Made by a program: the position numbers and the translations under genes. From Bifiguratus adelaidae (Eukaryota > Mucoromycota > Endogonomycetes > Endogonales), in contig MVBO01000047.1 in NCBI GenBank assembly GCA_002261195.1, positions 1-64,000 on the forward strand: DNA of 64,000 nucleotides, in the 5' to 3' direction. Of the stretch, positions 34,801 to 47,700 are shown piece after piece. The number at the start of each line of letters is the position of its first letter. Position 1 is the first letter of the stretch. Below the pieces are notes generated by a model. That model saw only the letters and a program-made list of their open reading frames with translations, was not told the DNA's origin and did no database searches.

Positions 34801-36641
34801 AGAACTTCTTCGACAATCGACGTGGGGAAAATGACGAGTTGCTTAAGTTGATCTCGGAAAGGAGGAAGGCCCAGCTCCGTAAAGATCTCTGCATTCTCGA
34901 TCATTGTTTCCTTGGCCTTGCGTAATAGATTGTATAGCGTACGTAGTGTTCGCCGCTCGAATGTTTCGCTCAAAGTTGATTCTTTGAGTAATCGCTCAAT
35001 GAAGGATATGTTTTCGACATCATCAGGCGTATCGCTTGCGCGCACGATTTGAAGATCCTCACTGCCTGTCCAGTCTTTCAAAATCTTGAACTGCATTTGC
35101 AATGATCGCGTAATGGTTCCCCATGCATTGATTGCACCCATTTTGGCTTGAAATTCAGGCGAGCCATATCGTGGATGAGCTTCCGCCATTGCGGCGCGCG
35201 TTCGATATAATGATTCGATTCGGTCAACTTCCTTCAATAGTTGCGCGACCTGCTGCAACGCGGTCCCTTGACCTTCCACCACCTTGAAATCCATGACCTT
35301 GTCTAAAACACCGCTCACTTGAGTTCTAGCTTGCTCCACACCTTTGGCTTCTTGTAGCTCCGTTCGCGCGCGTAGAATGGCTCGTACCGCCAACCATGTC
35401 TTCTCCAGCAACTCTTTGTCATGAGGATCACGCATCGTCGAGCTAGTGAGTTTCTTCTTTTCGGATTTGAGAACCTCTCCAGTCAATACAGACGAAAGCA
35501 TCTGCTGCCATTCAAGACGTTCGTGCAGAATATTGTTATCTGCGAGTTGCTTTTCGATTGCTTCACTGCAAAGATCATCGAAAGACCTTGTAATGGCCGC
35601 TCTATGTGCACTATGGGTCAAGGATTGCCATTGAGCGTTCTGCCTCTTTTTCTTCCAGGAAGATTGCCCGGAATGATTGTTCTGGCGATTCCGATGATGA
35701 GACCGAGATTTCTTGTTTTGTTCCTTGGGAGCATTCCGTGTGGCTAATTTGGAAAGGGAAGGATTGGCACATTTTGCTTGATTATCTGAACCGGAGCTTT
35801 CCTGCTGTTCATTGACGACCTGTGTTGGTTTTACTACGTTGTCTCGCTCCTCGTCGCTTTCAGACTCTGTAGAGAAACCCTGAAACGGATTCTGACCAGC
35901 ATGTTCCGGAAATTCATAGGCATCCGGAAAGTTCATGTCCAGGAAAGGACTGTGTTCGACATCTGAAAAGTCGTCCAACTTGGTATCAAAATCATCGAGA
36001 AAGTCTCGCGCTCGCGACCGAAAACTCTTTGCGTTGCTTCTAGAGGAAGTTCGATTCTTTCGCGTCGACATACTAACATCTTGCCCCTCTGCACGAACAA
36101 GAGAAGGACGTTGATGACTTGTTGAAGCTCGAATATGCGAAGTGATGGTTGGTATGGATGGATCTTGACCATTTTTGTATCCAAGTGGAATGGAGGAAGG
36201 TGATAGCGTCTCTGAGTTGGGTATAGGAGAGGGAGAATGGACTATTGAGGGTCGACGAGATGTCCCAACACTATTTCGATGCGTAGTCGGAGTAATGCCT
36301 GGGTTTGGCGACACCGTTGGGGTACCATCCGTCTCTAATACACCTGAATCTGCACGATCCAAGCGGTCATTCAGAGAGATATCCGGTGAGCGGCTGACGT
36401 CGTCTATGATAGCTTGCAGAGGCTTCTCTTGTGCTTCCAGGGCGATATCATTGGTTGAATCTGCGTTGCTGGAACTTTCAGCCACGGTTTCCTCAGGCTG
36501 TGCGGTTGTATCAGCGGTGGCCGTGTCAGGTTCTGTTGAGGTTTCGTCCCCGAGCTCTGTCTTGCCATCGCCAAGAGCATCCGTTTCCTCTGGTGTATAC
36601 TGGTCTTCCCATTGGAGCTTGCGTTGCGCTTTGCTCGTCAT
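31803..36641 (-). CDS. SSK2: MAP kinase kinase kinase Ssk2/Ssk22 type (HOG pathway)
   Basis: Exons 34447-36641, 34235-34390, 32627-34188, 32440-32579, 31803-32387 (4638 nt, 1545 aa). A ~430-residue disordered Ser/Thr/Glu-rich N-terminus precedes the Ssk2-specific helical region (ARTELQEAKGVEQAR...; AHPRYGSPEF). The kinase domain is at about residues 1165-1440: GSGTFGAVYKA, AAKAI, HRDVKPDN, DFGAAKIL, GTAMYMAPEV. The closing ~100 residues are Ser/Thr-rich. Ssk2 kinases activate Pbs2 in the osmotic-stress HOG cascade after derepression by Ssk1. The ATG at 36641 (MTSKAQRKL) is the first in frame after the preceding gene; the frame stays open upstream without another ATG. Confidence 0.92.
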
Positions 36642-36839
36642 GTCCGCTGGCTTTCCTACAACTTGTTCGCCAATATGACAAGTCGTAGTCTGCTCTTGGA
36701 TCCCAGAGCTTGCGCCAAGTCCTACGAGTCCAAAGCACGATGGCAACCCAATCAATTGTTTAGGGTGGGTAACAAAGCAAAGGATCCTGCACCTGACAGC
36801 GGGCGGTCTCTAGAGGAATGATTGCCATGTCTAGACGTA

Positions 36840-37563
36840 TTATTCTTCGGTTTGCATATGTACAGGGTCTGGTCGATGCACTTTGTAGTTTTCCGTTTCA
36901 TCAATGATAAACGGAGCATCTCTTTTCTGCGGTATAACGGGTTGATCTGTGTCTTCATCTTCTGCAGCTGCGATATCGTCGTCTTCCTCCAATTCATCCA
37001 CCTCTGCACCCTCCTCTTTGTCTTTCATGCCTTCGGCTTCTTCGTTCATGTTAGGATCCTTGCCTGTCGCTTTTGCTGCCGCTTTTGCCCGTTGATTATT
37101 TCGCTTCTGCTTTTGTGCTTCACGATAGGCTGCATGCAAGTCAGCAACAAGCGTCGAATCAGCATATCACATACCGTCAAATATAGACTGCAGATCTTGG
37201 AAAGCGGCTTGATCTACGTCCATGGCTTTGAAGCTGGCAAAGATATGTTCGGCCGTCACCGTCTTGTGATTATCTTCCTTGGAGACATCATTTGCCCTAC
37301 AACAACGAGTTAGCTTTTGTGCGACAATCAGTAATTCAACAGCCATACGTTGAGGCTATGTAATTGATAAAGACCGTGGAGGCTTTGCAAATGGCCAACC
37401 TAGCGTCCTTTTGTATCAAAACACCTTCTGGTAGCTACAAGTGGGCCATTGTCAGCAACGTGCAAAGCAGTAAACCTTTCATTTCAATGCATACCGCTTG
37501 CTTAATGATACGCGTCACAATAGCCTTCGGTAGCTCCACGTCCTCAATGGAGTTGGTTGCCAT
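36840..37563 (-). CDS. DPB4: DNA polymerase epsilon subunit Dpb4 / CHRAC17 histone-fold protein
   Basis: Exons 37495-37563, 37349-37434, 37175-37296, 36840-37129 (567 nt, 188 aa). The histone fold covers residues ~5-100: ELPKAIVTRIIKQA, LPEGVLIQKDARLAICKASTVFINYIAS, and HKTVTAEHIFASFKAMD. This is followed by AYREAQKQK and an acidic tail (EEDDDIAAAEDED). In yeast Dpb4 pairs with Dpb3 in polymerase epsilon and with Dls1 in the ISW2/CHRAC remodeller. The C-terminal acidic extension is longer than in human POLE3. The start is 159 bp from the divergent SUMO gene. Confidence 0.93.
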
Positions 37564-37614
37564 GTCGTCCAGAAGCAACAAAACACGAAAACGCGCCTTG
37601 ACCGAGTTTAAGCT

Positions 37615-37646
37615 CACGTGACCTTCATTTAATTTTGATGACGTCA
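37615..37646. promoter_or_regulatory. CACGTG and TGACGTCA sites in DPB4/SMT3 divergent promoter
   Basis: CACGTG (37615-37620, within TCACGTGAC) and the perfect CRE palindrome TGACGTCA (37639-37646) lie in the 159-bp region between the two starts. bHLH and bZIP (CREB/ATF type) factors recognise these sites; any regulation is an inference. Confidence 0.45.
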
Positions 37647-37722
37647 CGTAGCTTGCCTGGAGCCAAGGTCAGCGGTTCGCATCGAGGCGTCGTCTGCTGC
37701 TTCTAAGGGACGCGCATTAGCC

Positions 37723-38211
37723 ATGTCTGACTCGGAAAAGCCAGTGGAAAAGAAAGAGGAAGGCGGACAGCACATTAATCTCAAGGTGGTTGGAAGTGTA
37801 AGTTATTTGGGGAGTAACAGGCTGCATAGATTCGCAATCTCCGTGAGCCAGGCATCGGGGGCGGGGATGCCTTGTTGCGTCGTTGAGACTGTCTATAGCA
37901 TGTCGGACAATGACACGATACTCATTTTCGGCATTTGCAGGATCATAACGAGGTGTTCTTCAAGATCAAACGCACCACTCAGTTGAAGAAGCTCATGGAT
38001 GCCTACTGCGAGCGACAAGGAAAGGCCACCAGCTCTGTGCGCTTTCTCTATGACGGTCAACGCATTCAACCTACCAATACACCCAATGATGTAAGTTTGC
38101 TTGATGATCGGACGAACAAGGACTAAAGGTGCCTCGTTGCAGTTGGAGATGGAAGACGGTGACTCGATCGATGTCATGGTCGAGCAGATTGGCGGTGCTA
38201 TACACATGTAG
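37723..38211 (+). CDS. SMT3: SUMO (Smt3)
   Basis: Exons 37723-37797, 37941-38090, 38143-38211 (294 nt, 97 aa). Ubiquitin-like fold with SUMO motifs: [62 protein letters not shown]. The diglycine is followed by four residues (AIHM) that Ulp1-type proteases must remove before conjugation. SUMO modifies nuclear and septin proteins. The N-terminal acidic/Lys tail is typical. The first intron is 143 nt, longer than most here. Confidence 0.97.
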
Positions 38212-38378
38212 TTTTACATTCAATGGTAGTGGCCATGCAGAAGGACATGCCATTCCTCAATGTCACTGCTCGTCTTGGCCAAGGAGATTCGTAAGGAAAC
38301 ATACGTACACATCATTGTGCGCCGTGTATATACATTATACGAGGAATATTGCCATGTCGGCGCATTGCTTCCAATCCT

Positions 38379-39191
38379 CTAGTCGCGCTTCCTGTGTCTG
38401 GTACGCGGCGACGAAGTTGCTGCCTTTTCCAACTTCGCAACCTTGGCCTTGGCTTTAGTCCCGACTTTCTTCGCCTTAGCCTTGGCACTAGAGTAATAGA
38501 GAACTTGTCCAGCAAGGATGGCATTGAACAAGGCACCCAAGGACGTTCCACTGAGCATCAAAGGATCGTCCAATTCTGTCGCGGTCGTAAAGACACGCGC
38601 AAGACTACCAAACAGATAGTTCATGACGGCAAAGGCTGACAATTGACCCGTGCTGCCGTTCGTGTAGTTGGTCATGATTTGCGGAATCTTTGACGCGATA
38701 TTCAGCGGAATTGTTCCGGCGAACAATGACGCGAGAGCCGTGGGATTGACCAATTGAGGAGACATGAGCATATAGCCGATAGCAAGTATGGCACCTAAAG
38801 CGCCAACACCACCCACAGTTTGCTTGGAGAAGGCGAAAATCAACAAGGTGATGATGATGTTTTGCGTAGTGAGGAAGAGCATTTCTCCCCAGGTCGAGAA
38901 TGGGTTTCCGGCACGGGCATTGTAAGCCAGATTGATGACGTTTGCGACGACTTCAAGCAAGTAGGAACTAAGACTTAGACCTTGCGTACTTCGGTTCTTG
39001 AGAATAGTGATGATTTGAGGAATCTTGACAATCGACCCTCCTGTTATGATGGCGATACCCAGACCTTTTGACAAGGCCAACTTGAGACATGCTTGGTCAC
39101 CCAAGTTCAAATCTTCCACAAGAGTGGTATAACACTCTGGGCCGATTATGCCTACAATGGGATCAGCGAGTGCTTTAGGAAGTTGTACCAT
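38379..39191 (-). CDS. MPU1: MPDU1-like PQ-loop membrane protein (dolichol-sugar utilisation)
   Basis: Single exon, 270 aa. Two PQ-loop motifs (KIPQIITIL and KIPQIMTNY), about seven hydrophobic helices, and the MPDU1 signatures KGLGIAIITGGSIVK, STQGLSLSSYLLEV and GSLARVFTTATELDDPL. MPDU1 is needed for use of dolichol-phosphate mannose and glucose on the lumenal side of the ER in glycan and GPI synthesis. The C-terminus is Lys/Ala-rich and ends RKRD. The ATG at 39191 gives MVQLPKAL; an upstream in-frame leader has no ATG. Confidence 0.92.
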   Translation of the reverse strand: MVQLPKALADPIVGIIGPECYTTLVEDLNLGDQACLKLALSKGLGIAIITGGSIVKIPQIITILKNRSTQGLSLSSYLLEVVANVINLAYNARAGNPFSTWGEMLFLTTQNIIITLLIFAFSKQTVGGVGALGAILAIGYMLMSPQLVNPTALASLFAGTIPLNIASKIPQIMTNYTNGSTGQLSAFAVMNYLFGSLARVFTTATELDDPLMLSGTSLGALFNAILAGQVLYYSSAKAKAKKVGTKAKAKVAKLEKAATSSPRTRHRKRD

Positions 39192-39349
39192 GGCGAAAGG
39201 AGAGAGAGAAAGCAAAGGCGTATGGCCAAAGCCGGTCTGACAACGTGGAATTTCCTTTTATGGATTGCGCGCTGTTCGACATTTTACGCGTTTCTCTAAC
39301 GATGCACTTTTACATTCATCCTGTAAGAGATAGAGAGGGAGGTCGTCAT

Positions 39350-40191
39350 CTAGTGCTTGGAGTACTCTGGATGCTCAACATCGAACAGACGGTTAAGTGT
39401 AGCCACATGCCCTTCCAAAGCAGTCAACCAAGCATTCATTTTTGTCACCGTCTCGTCATTGCTGCCGCCCAACTTCTCGTAAAAGTCCTTTCGGTATGGG
39501 CATGCCTTCATGGCCATCTATAATACCGTGTAAGTGCGATACTACACGTTGAATAATACCCCTCGTCAAGTGATACACGGGCCCGCACTTACAGAAAAAA
39601 TGGGTCGGACCATCATGGAGTGAAACTTTCTAAGGGTGTTGGTGTAAGCATTGGTGAAGGATGCAGACAATTCTTCACTGGGATTGTCCACATTGCGCCG
39701 CAATGCCTGAGAAGTAAAGTCGAGACCTCTGCAAGCGATCATGTAAGCCAACTGTAAGCAAAAGTAAACAGATGCTTACCGGTTCAACCAAAGAAGACCT
39801 TCGGTGGCGGTTCTCTTCTTTTCGCCAACTTCATTGGCGCAGAGATTCTGAAGAGTATCATTGGCCGTGGGATTGGAAAGGTAACGCTCCCTGATTTTCT
39901 AGTCCATCCTGAGCTTCATGACCGAATCAAAGCATCCAAACATACCTTGACATTGCCATTCATGTCATTCTGGACCACAGAGAAGGCAGATGAGCCCAAG
40001 AGATCTAACCGCATGTGAGTCAGGAACACTTGTGTTACACGCCATTGGCCATTCTCCATCAGATGCGGGCGTCACTTACCAAAGAGTTTAATGAGACCTT
40101 CCGTAGCCTCCAAGAACTGAGGCGTGTCAATGCCAGCAGGAGTCACTGTAACATCAGCGTAAGAACGAGAGATGGTATCAAAGTAAGTCAT
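39350..40191 (-). CDS. Glycolipid transfer protein (GLTP/HET-C2 family)
   Basis: Exons 40080-40191, 39946-40004, 39780-39898, 39593-39728, 39350-39517 (594 nt, 197 aa). All-helical GLTP fold with headgroup-site residues: DMNGNVKK (Asp and Asn), EGLLWLNRGL (Trp) and the C-terminal HxxMVRPIF stretch (His). It moves glycosylceramides between membranes or senses them in the cytosol; HET-C2 of Podospora is a relative. Length matches the family (~200 aa). All five exons have canonical GT-AG borders. Confidence 0.93.
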
Positions 40192-40233
40192 GACGAGAAA
40201 GAGCAAGGAAAGGTGCCAATTTAGGCAAGACAC

Positions 40234-41690
40234 ATGTTTGCAACTGTTCGAGCTTGGCGACAGCCTACTTGGTTTATCACGCGCTCTTTGGCGGTGGCGG
40301 GTAAAACGTTGCCTGAAAAGGTTCAGGTGGAGTTATTGTGCAAGCCGCGTCGTAGGTTACAAGGTTGACCGGAACGACAAAAGGACTCACTGCGTATAGA
40401 AGGCAAAGACCCAGAAACACCATGCCTATCACCCAGCAAAGACAGGATACGCACGCGGGATATCATACAACCACAAAATGCTACCTATGCGTGAGTAGGT
40501 TAGATGTCTAAGGGCGTTTTACTCATGGCATCAAAGCGGCAACTTTATCTTGAATTGGGTGGAACCACCTCGCAATGTCTTAATCGTCAAGAAACCACAT
40601 GATCCAAAAACGGACAAAGCGCTGACAGATATCGCAGGGTATGGATGATGGTGGATGCTGGTCAATGTAGAGGAGAGCTCATCATGACGGCTTTTTCAGC
40701 TGGCTACATCAGAAGTATCCCCAAATGAACATTATCATCGAGCCAACAGAAGCAGAACGATTTGGGAAGGAACTGCCCTTTGTCCATGTTCTCTCGTCAA
40801 GTAAGAAGATGTCATTGACCTGATGGATCGACTTGTTCATACGTTAGGCTCTAGAGGCCGAATACAGCCGAGTCGTTGATTTCGTGGTAACGCTAGGAGG
40901 AGACGGCACGATACTGCACGTCTCCAGTCTCTTTCCCAAGGCAGCTCCGCCGGTGGTTTCTTTTTCTCTGGGTACTCTGGGGTTCCTCATGCCTTTTCGT
41001 AAGTGAATGCCCTTGTGGATGCCTGCACGATCGCTAAGTGCCTTAACTGCAGATATCAGCCATTTCAAGCATGCCCTCGAGGACGTCATCCGAGGCGGCG
41101 TTTCCTTGCTGCTACGTATGCGCTTGGCATGCTCCTTGTATGATCGAACAGACGCAAGAAAGGTCATTAAAGGTGCGGAACAAGGGGAATTCCAGGTCAT
41201 GAACGAGGCAGTCCTCCATCGGGGCCGCTATCCTCACCTCACAGCGATTGAGTGCTTTGTGGATGGACAATTTCTGACGGATGCCGTTGCAGACGGATTG
41301 ATTGTTGCGACTCCCACTGGTTCCACGGCTTATTCGTTGAGTGCAGGAGGTCCCATTACCCATCCATCCGTCCAGACACTGCTCCTTACGCCCATTTGTC
41401 CGCGATCACTTTCTTTTCGATCCGTATTACTACCTCCGGCGTCGACCTTACGATTTCGCATTGGTGAGCCCAGTCGGAGCGCAGTCGAAGTGTCGCTCGA
41501 TGGACGCGTATTGGACATGCTGGATCGAGGGGATTACGTGAAAATTTGCATGTCAAAGTATCCCATGCCATGCGTCAATAGGGTCGATGAAGGTGTGGAT
41601 TGGAGCAGGGATATCAACGACCTATTGAAATGGAATCAAAACTTTGAAGCCAAAAGTCTATTGCGCCATGGCTATGTAGATGTAGACTAA
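40234..41690 (+). CDS. POS5: NAD(H) kinase, probably mitochondrial (Pos5-like)
   Basis: Exons 40234-40300, 40400-40490, 40537-40638, 40700-40800, 40855-40998, 41053-41690 (1143 nt, 380 aa). Catalytic motifs: LGGDGT in VTLGGDGTILH, NEAVLHRG, and the diphosphate-binding ATPTGSTAYSLSAGG. The enzyme phosphorylates NAD(H) to make NADP(H). The N-terminus MFATVRAWRQPTWFITR is Arg-rich with no acidic residue, as in a mitochondrial presequence. The first donor is uncertain: either GTAAAA after 40300 or a weaker GTTGAC after 40363 keeps phase, changing about 21 residues; a GTT donor is used in the acyltransferase gene at 60025, so the second is possible. Confidence 0.92.
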
Positions 41691-41756
41691 TCATATATTG
41701 GTATCATAAAATATTGCTTTATGGCGAGCGATTCTAATAGGGGGTATAAGATGCAA

Positions 41757-44700
41757 TCATGCCTCATCCTCATCCAAGAGGCTCTTTAGAGTCCGGACAT
41801 TGGCAAGAGTGGTCCTCGCTTTCTGCACAGCAACAACTCTTTCTGCATCCTCCGGAAGACCGAGCCAGGTTGGCGGTTCACGTTCTGGCAGTTTCGAAAC
41901 CCACGATGCGAATTGATCCAGCTTGGTCGCTTCAGGTGCTGTCACTGGATGGTGACCCTGGCCATCTTCGACCAGAGCAAAATCAACATCATAACTGCGT
42001 GGTGTGAACAGTCGATCCACGAAGCTATTGAGGATACCTTGATCTTGATCCTCGTCAATTCTGCCTCCATATATACTGGCCTTGAGCATTGTCCGAATTG
42101 CGTCCCAAGGAATTTTTTCCGGGGAGATGTTTGAGCGTTCGCCGGCAGCGTTGGCTAACCATACGTCGATCGTGGCTAACGCGCAATCCCAATCGGAATC
42201 GTTGAATTCATAGACCTTTGTCCATCCCAAAGGCACATATCGCAGACGTTCTTGGATCACCGAATGTAGCCACGCCAATAGGAAATAGAGCCTTGACCGC
42301 TCAACAGGTGCACGCGCGGAAGAATCAGTATTGATGCTTTTAAGCGAATCCTGCATGTTCGCCCTAATTCCCGGTGGTGGCTCAAACATAAGTACGCGTG
42401 ACAGACGTAGAAGATTGCTCGGCACCTTGGGATTGGTTTCCATGGTCAAAAATAGCCGGAATTCGCTATGCGGTTTCATTCCATGAAGTCTCTTCTCGAG
42501 TTGACCCAGCCAGGCGGAGGAATAGTGGACATTTTTGAGGAGGACCCAAGTTCCACTTTTGCTCGCTGTCGCAATTGCTTGGTCTCCAAGGGCTAAACCT
42601 TCTGCAGAACCCATGGCGACGGACGTGCATGTCTTGTTCAGCTCCTTGACTAGGTTATCCACTCGATAGCTTGCATCGTATCCAGGAGCCGAACACAATA
42701 CAATTGGTGTTGCGGCAGAGGTCTCCTTCAAGACAACATTCGCCAAATCCAATATGGACATGTCGTACAGATCGGCACCTAGGACCTTATTGACCCAAAG
42801 AGAAAGAGAAGCCGCCAACCGATCCGGTCGGAAGCTCCTGACCAGATTTGCATTGCGCACAGCGATAACGGTGGGGTTGTCGATACCTAGAGTACGGATA
42901 TCAACAACACGAAAGTCAAACATGGAAGTGAAAATGACTTACCATCAGCGTCCAGGGCTGGAAGATTGTACTTTTCCGCGTTGTGAGTTGTGAGGAATTC
43001 CATCCACTCTGAATCATGCTCCTTAACATAAGAAAAAATGTTGCCATATCCTGAAAGGCGAGATATAAGCTCCAACCGTTGTGTTTCTTCAGAACTGGCA
43101 CCCTCGTTATCGCGTGCAAACTTGCTTCGAGGAAGTGCCGGTGTTGATATCTCGTGATCGTCCAACAGTCTATCGTAATCAACTTCCAGTTGTGGGTCAC
43201 CGCGTAATTTGATGCGAGCGAGTAGCATCGCAAACATTATGTGGTCGTCGTGAAGGAGAGTAAGTGTTGTCCGCTGATAGGTTGTAAGGAAGAGATCAGA
43301 AAGGATAACCTGCAATCTGGCCTCGGAATCCTGGACATCTTTCAAATGCGGATTGTCGAGCAAGACTTTGTTGAAGATGGAATTGAAGAAGTCGAGGGAA
43401 AATTGATAAAAGTGATGGATGCTATCCAACTGCTCGAGTAAGAAGAAAATTGAACTGCATGCTCTGGCAAGCGGAGTATAGATTGCAGTTGTTTGCTCGA
43501 CTTTCTGCACTATACTGTCGGTATCTTCCATCTTGACGGTGACTTCCGCTGCCTCGCGTTTGAGACGTTCGAGAGTCTCGATCACTTTATCGTCATCAAG
43601 GATATTGCCCTTGGACTCATTCAATGCATTGAGCAAGGACTTCTCCAAGTGTCGTAGCTTGAGACGGAATTCTCCCTGCATCTTCATGAGAACAGTTCTT
43701 TGATGATCAATGTCTGGACGTTCGGCCTTCAGGACCTTGTCGAGGCATTGACTTTGCAAGCTGCTTCTTGTCACTGTGAAGTTGACAAATGTAACTCTGC
43801 TGCATACATCTGGTGCAAAGATAACTGTAGGGTCTCGCGTCGTCAAGAACAAGTTGAACGAGGGCGAGAAATCGATGTCCTGGTTTCCAAGTCGAATAAG
43901 TACGCGACCTCCTGTGCGTCTAAGTTCCTTATTTAGAACCGCATTGAGAATGGGGTCAAGATGTTCGACGTCCTGTATAAGAATTGGATTGCCAAAACGG
44001 AGCGCAGATTCCAAATTCTTGAGGAAGGCATCGTCCAAGAAACTTGTGATCGTTAGCTTCCGTTCCTTGAATTGATTCACTAGATACGTGGTGGCTTGAC
44101 CAGAGGGATCAATGATCAATGGATACCTGTTGAATCGGCTAAGCATTACTGCATTCTCCACACAAAGGTCATCCGCTGGGAGAGCATTGTTTTGCCACAG
44201 CAGACGCTCATCAGCAGTGGAGAGGTAATCTGTAAGCGACAACTCCGGTTTGAATTGAATTCCGGCCCGTCCCAGATGCTCCATCCATTTGCTAACGAGC
44301 TCGCTTCGATAATGCTGATCAAAGTAGCCTGCGTACCCGAGGAAAGCGGCTGAAATGAGCACATCGCCAACAATAGTGCCCATGTGTTTCTCAAACGTCT
44401 GGCTCGTCTCTTCCCAACGCTCTTTTTCGGAAGACAGATCATTGATCAGCTGCAGACTCCGTTCAACCTTGGTCTTGACTCTTTCCATTTCCGTCTTGAT
44501 GGCCTGAGTTTCACTGATGAGCACCGCATATTCGTCCTTATATCTTGCGATACTGGCTTCCAGCTCATTTAGCGTGACATCGAGATCCGCGGCCTTTTGT
44601 CTCGTCACCTCCGCACTTGAACTGAGCTGATCAACTTCCTGGCGAAGTGGTCCGACCTTGTCGAGAATCTCAGAGAAGTGAACTTGCGCAATCACCCACT

Positions 44701-47700
44701 TGCAAAGCGGCCCACAAGCCTTACTGGCCCGATTGACGATTTCGTATTCGAAGCTAGGATTGCTTAGATAAACGCGCTTCATTTGCTCTCGCAACTGGCG
44801 TGACATCTGTTTCTCCGTGTCGTAATTGATGATGCTAGCAATAAAATCATCTCGTCGGAGAATGCTTTGCACAGTCTTCCATCCGTCTATCTTGTGACCT
44901 AGTAGCGTGCATACTGATTCCATGGCCAACTTGACCGCCTCAGGCGGGTTGCCCATAGACCTTACTTCAGTAAGATGCTGCTTCTTGATATTTCTGACAC
45001 TATTTTGTGCCTCGGCAACCGCAGGTTCAGCGTTGGCGAGATCTTTCAGAACAATGGATCTTCTCTCCTCAATTTCTTTGTTTTGCTGTTCGAGATTTGC
45101 TTGAAATTCTAACGACGCTGCACGTTTCTGTTCTGCTTCTTGCTGATCAGCCACCATTTTCTTGAGCTTCTCATTCGCTTCTGAATTTTTCGCCTCCAAT
45201 TGAGTCTTCTTGACAGCCAAACTGTTGCGAAGTTCTTCAACCTTCACGACGGTAGAGTTGAGTTTGTCTAAGCCGATATTCAAGTGACGTTGCTGCTCCT
45301 CGAGATCTTCGCGCTTCTCATTAAATAATCGAACATAATGGTTGATGAAGTCAAGATAATGTCGAGGAGTAACAAAGCTTTTCGGGCGGTTGCGCGCCGT
45401 CAGTTTGGCGTTGACCTCGCGAAGGGATTGGTGTACGAAGACAAATGCATCAACGACTGCGTCACGATGAGGGAGAGGCATTTCCAAAGCTTTGTAAGCA
45501 AGTGGATAGTCTTGTGGACAACCGTACGAAGGTTGATCCAAATCTAAGCCTGCAGTAAATTCCTTGCCTACTTGGAAGAATGCTTGATCGGACCAATCTC
45601 CAAGCCAATCGAGCACGCAGCGATTGAACAAAGCAGGTGACGTAGCCGCACGAGACGTCAACCCCTCAGCAGGCGGATTCATTGTGAAAACGACATGCAA
45701 GTTGCGCATAACCTGCTGAGTGAACCACTTGTAGAGTTCATCATTCGAATCCAGCATAACACCATCGCGCTGGGCGCCCTCTTTGCACTGTGTCATCAGT
45801 GTCGCATATTCGTCGCCTTCGAAGAGCCCCGGAACTTCTGCATTCGCCAGCAGAGTGTTCATACGTTCCAGGAAACCAGAGTCTAGCACGTTGGATTCAT
45901 CCATGATGAAGCAAATCTTCTCACCCTTGCATCCCGCACGTCTCAGTACCGTACGCAAATCCTCATCGAAATCTGCTGCAGTGTATTTGTTATGTACCTT
46001 GATCTGGTACACGCTGAGTCCGTTCATCCAAGCAACGAATCGCGATAGGGTCGTTTTGCCAGCTCCACTGACTCCAATCAGCAACAAATGACCTTGTGGT
46101 TGTCGGAAAACTCGGTCGATACGAAGAACATGATCGAGAACGTCGTTGAACAACACCAGCTGAACGTCCAATTCTTCTTCGTAGAAAACCTTGAGACGAG
46201 CCTTGGCGTAATCGCGAAGAATCTCCCTATCCACTGGCACGTAATTCTTTGACAACCAATTTGAAAATAGAATTGGTCGTGCAAGCGCCTCTTGGTGGTT
46301 GATGGTGGGGAAGTGTTGCTGAGCGATCGAATCTACTAATTCATCCGTCCAGCGCCGCTCTTCTTCTGTTACAAGCCGATCTTGGAACAACCGGAGAGCT
46401 TCGTGAGCCCATACTCTGACCAAGCCTTCAACTGAGAGCATTTCTAAAGGTCGAATAGCTTCGAAAATACCTCTCACCCATCTCGTGAGTTCTCTTGGAG
46501 AATAAACATAATGCGCTTGAGTTTCAACTGTGAAATGTGCTTGTGAGGCGAGATAAAATTCGACCATGGCTTCCGTGAGAGGTTCCGCATATCCACGTAA
46601 CGGGGGCACGACTTTGAGCAAAGCGCGATTGAAGGTCGAATAAATTTGCGTTAGGGACGTCCTGCCTGGGTAGTCAACCATCACTAAAGGCGCTTGGCGA
46701 AGAAATCTGTGACTTAGAGGAACTCGTCCGGGATCAGTTGGCGGGTTGCAAGCGCCGACAAATTGTATTCGCTCCAACCTCACCCACGACTTGTCGGACG
46801 TTCTCCAAAATCCATTGTTTTCCACCAATTGCCGCATGAAAGAAATGACTCTTTGTGTCCCGTATTTGTCAGTGGCCGGCAAGTTGATTTCGTCGCAAAA
46901 CAAAACTAGCCAACGACCGATCATGGTAGGTGCCAGAATCACTCCGTTAGGAGTCCGTCGGTACTCGCAGTAATGCTCGAATGTCTTGAGAATCAGCTCT
47001 GGCGAAGTCGCAGAGGAAAAGTTGAGGCCCACCACTTCCATGTCTGGTAACTTTCGTAAGGCACTGAATAGCGTCATGGTCTTTCCTGAACCAGGTGGCC
47101 CGCACAATATGATTGGCTTGTGTTCTGACAGCCAGGAATACAGTACTTCCTCGTGGCGCACCGTATCAACCGTAGGAATAATCATGTCTGCATCCGCGAC
47201 CTTGTGAGTATCAATCTCAACCGAAGGTACTTTGTTTTGCCATGGAACCCATTCGCAATTGCTAATTGCTACGTCGTAGTCAATAATCGATCCTTGGCTT
47301 GGGAGATCGATGCTTGTAATGTTGCGAATAAATTCACCGAGCTCCTCTCGAAATTGCAGTCTCGCATCCCCAGTAAAACTCCACACCAGTGAGAACAACA
47401 ACCGCTTCGATACGTATTGTTCTAGATGATCATTGGGCATTGGAAAGTCAGGATGCTGAGCGTTGTACTCCAGAACATTGCGGACTGTCTTATTTAGTAA
47501 TGAAAACAATGTGCTAAGAGCGCGCATCCGAGTGAAGTCCATAATGTGCTCCATTGATTCAGCTCGCTGCAACACCTTATATGTCAAACAGTTGTCGCCA
47601 GTCATGTAGGGCGTCAGAACGGTGGCAATCGCACGTTGCACGCGAAGATTTGGCGAGTCGCTGGGGTCTGCAGTGTCTTTAGATCGCATTGGCAATTCGT

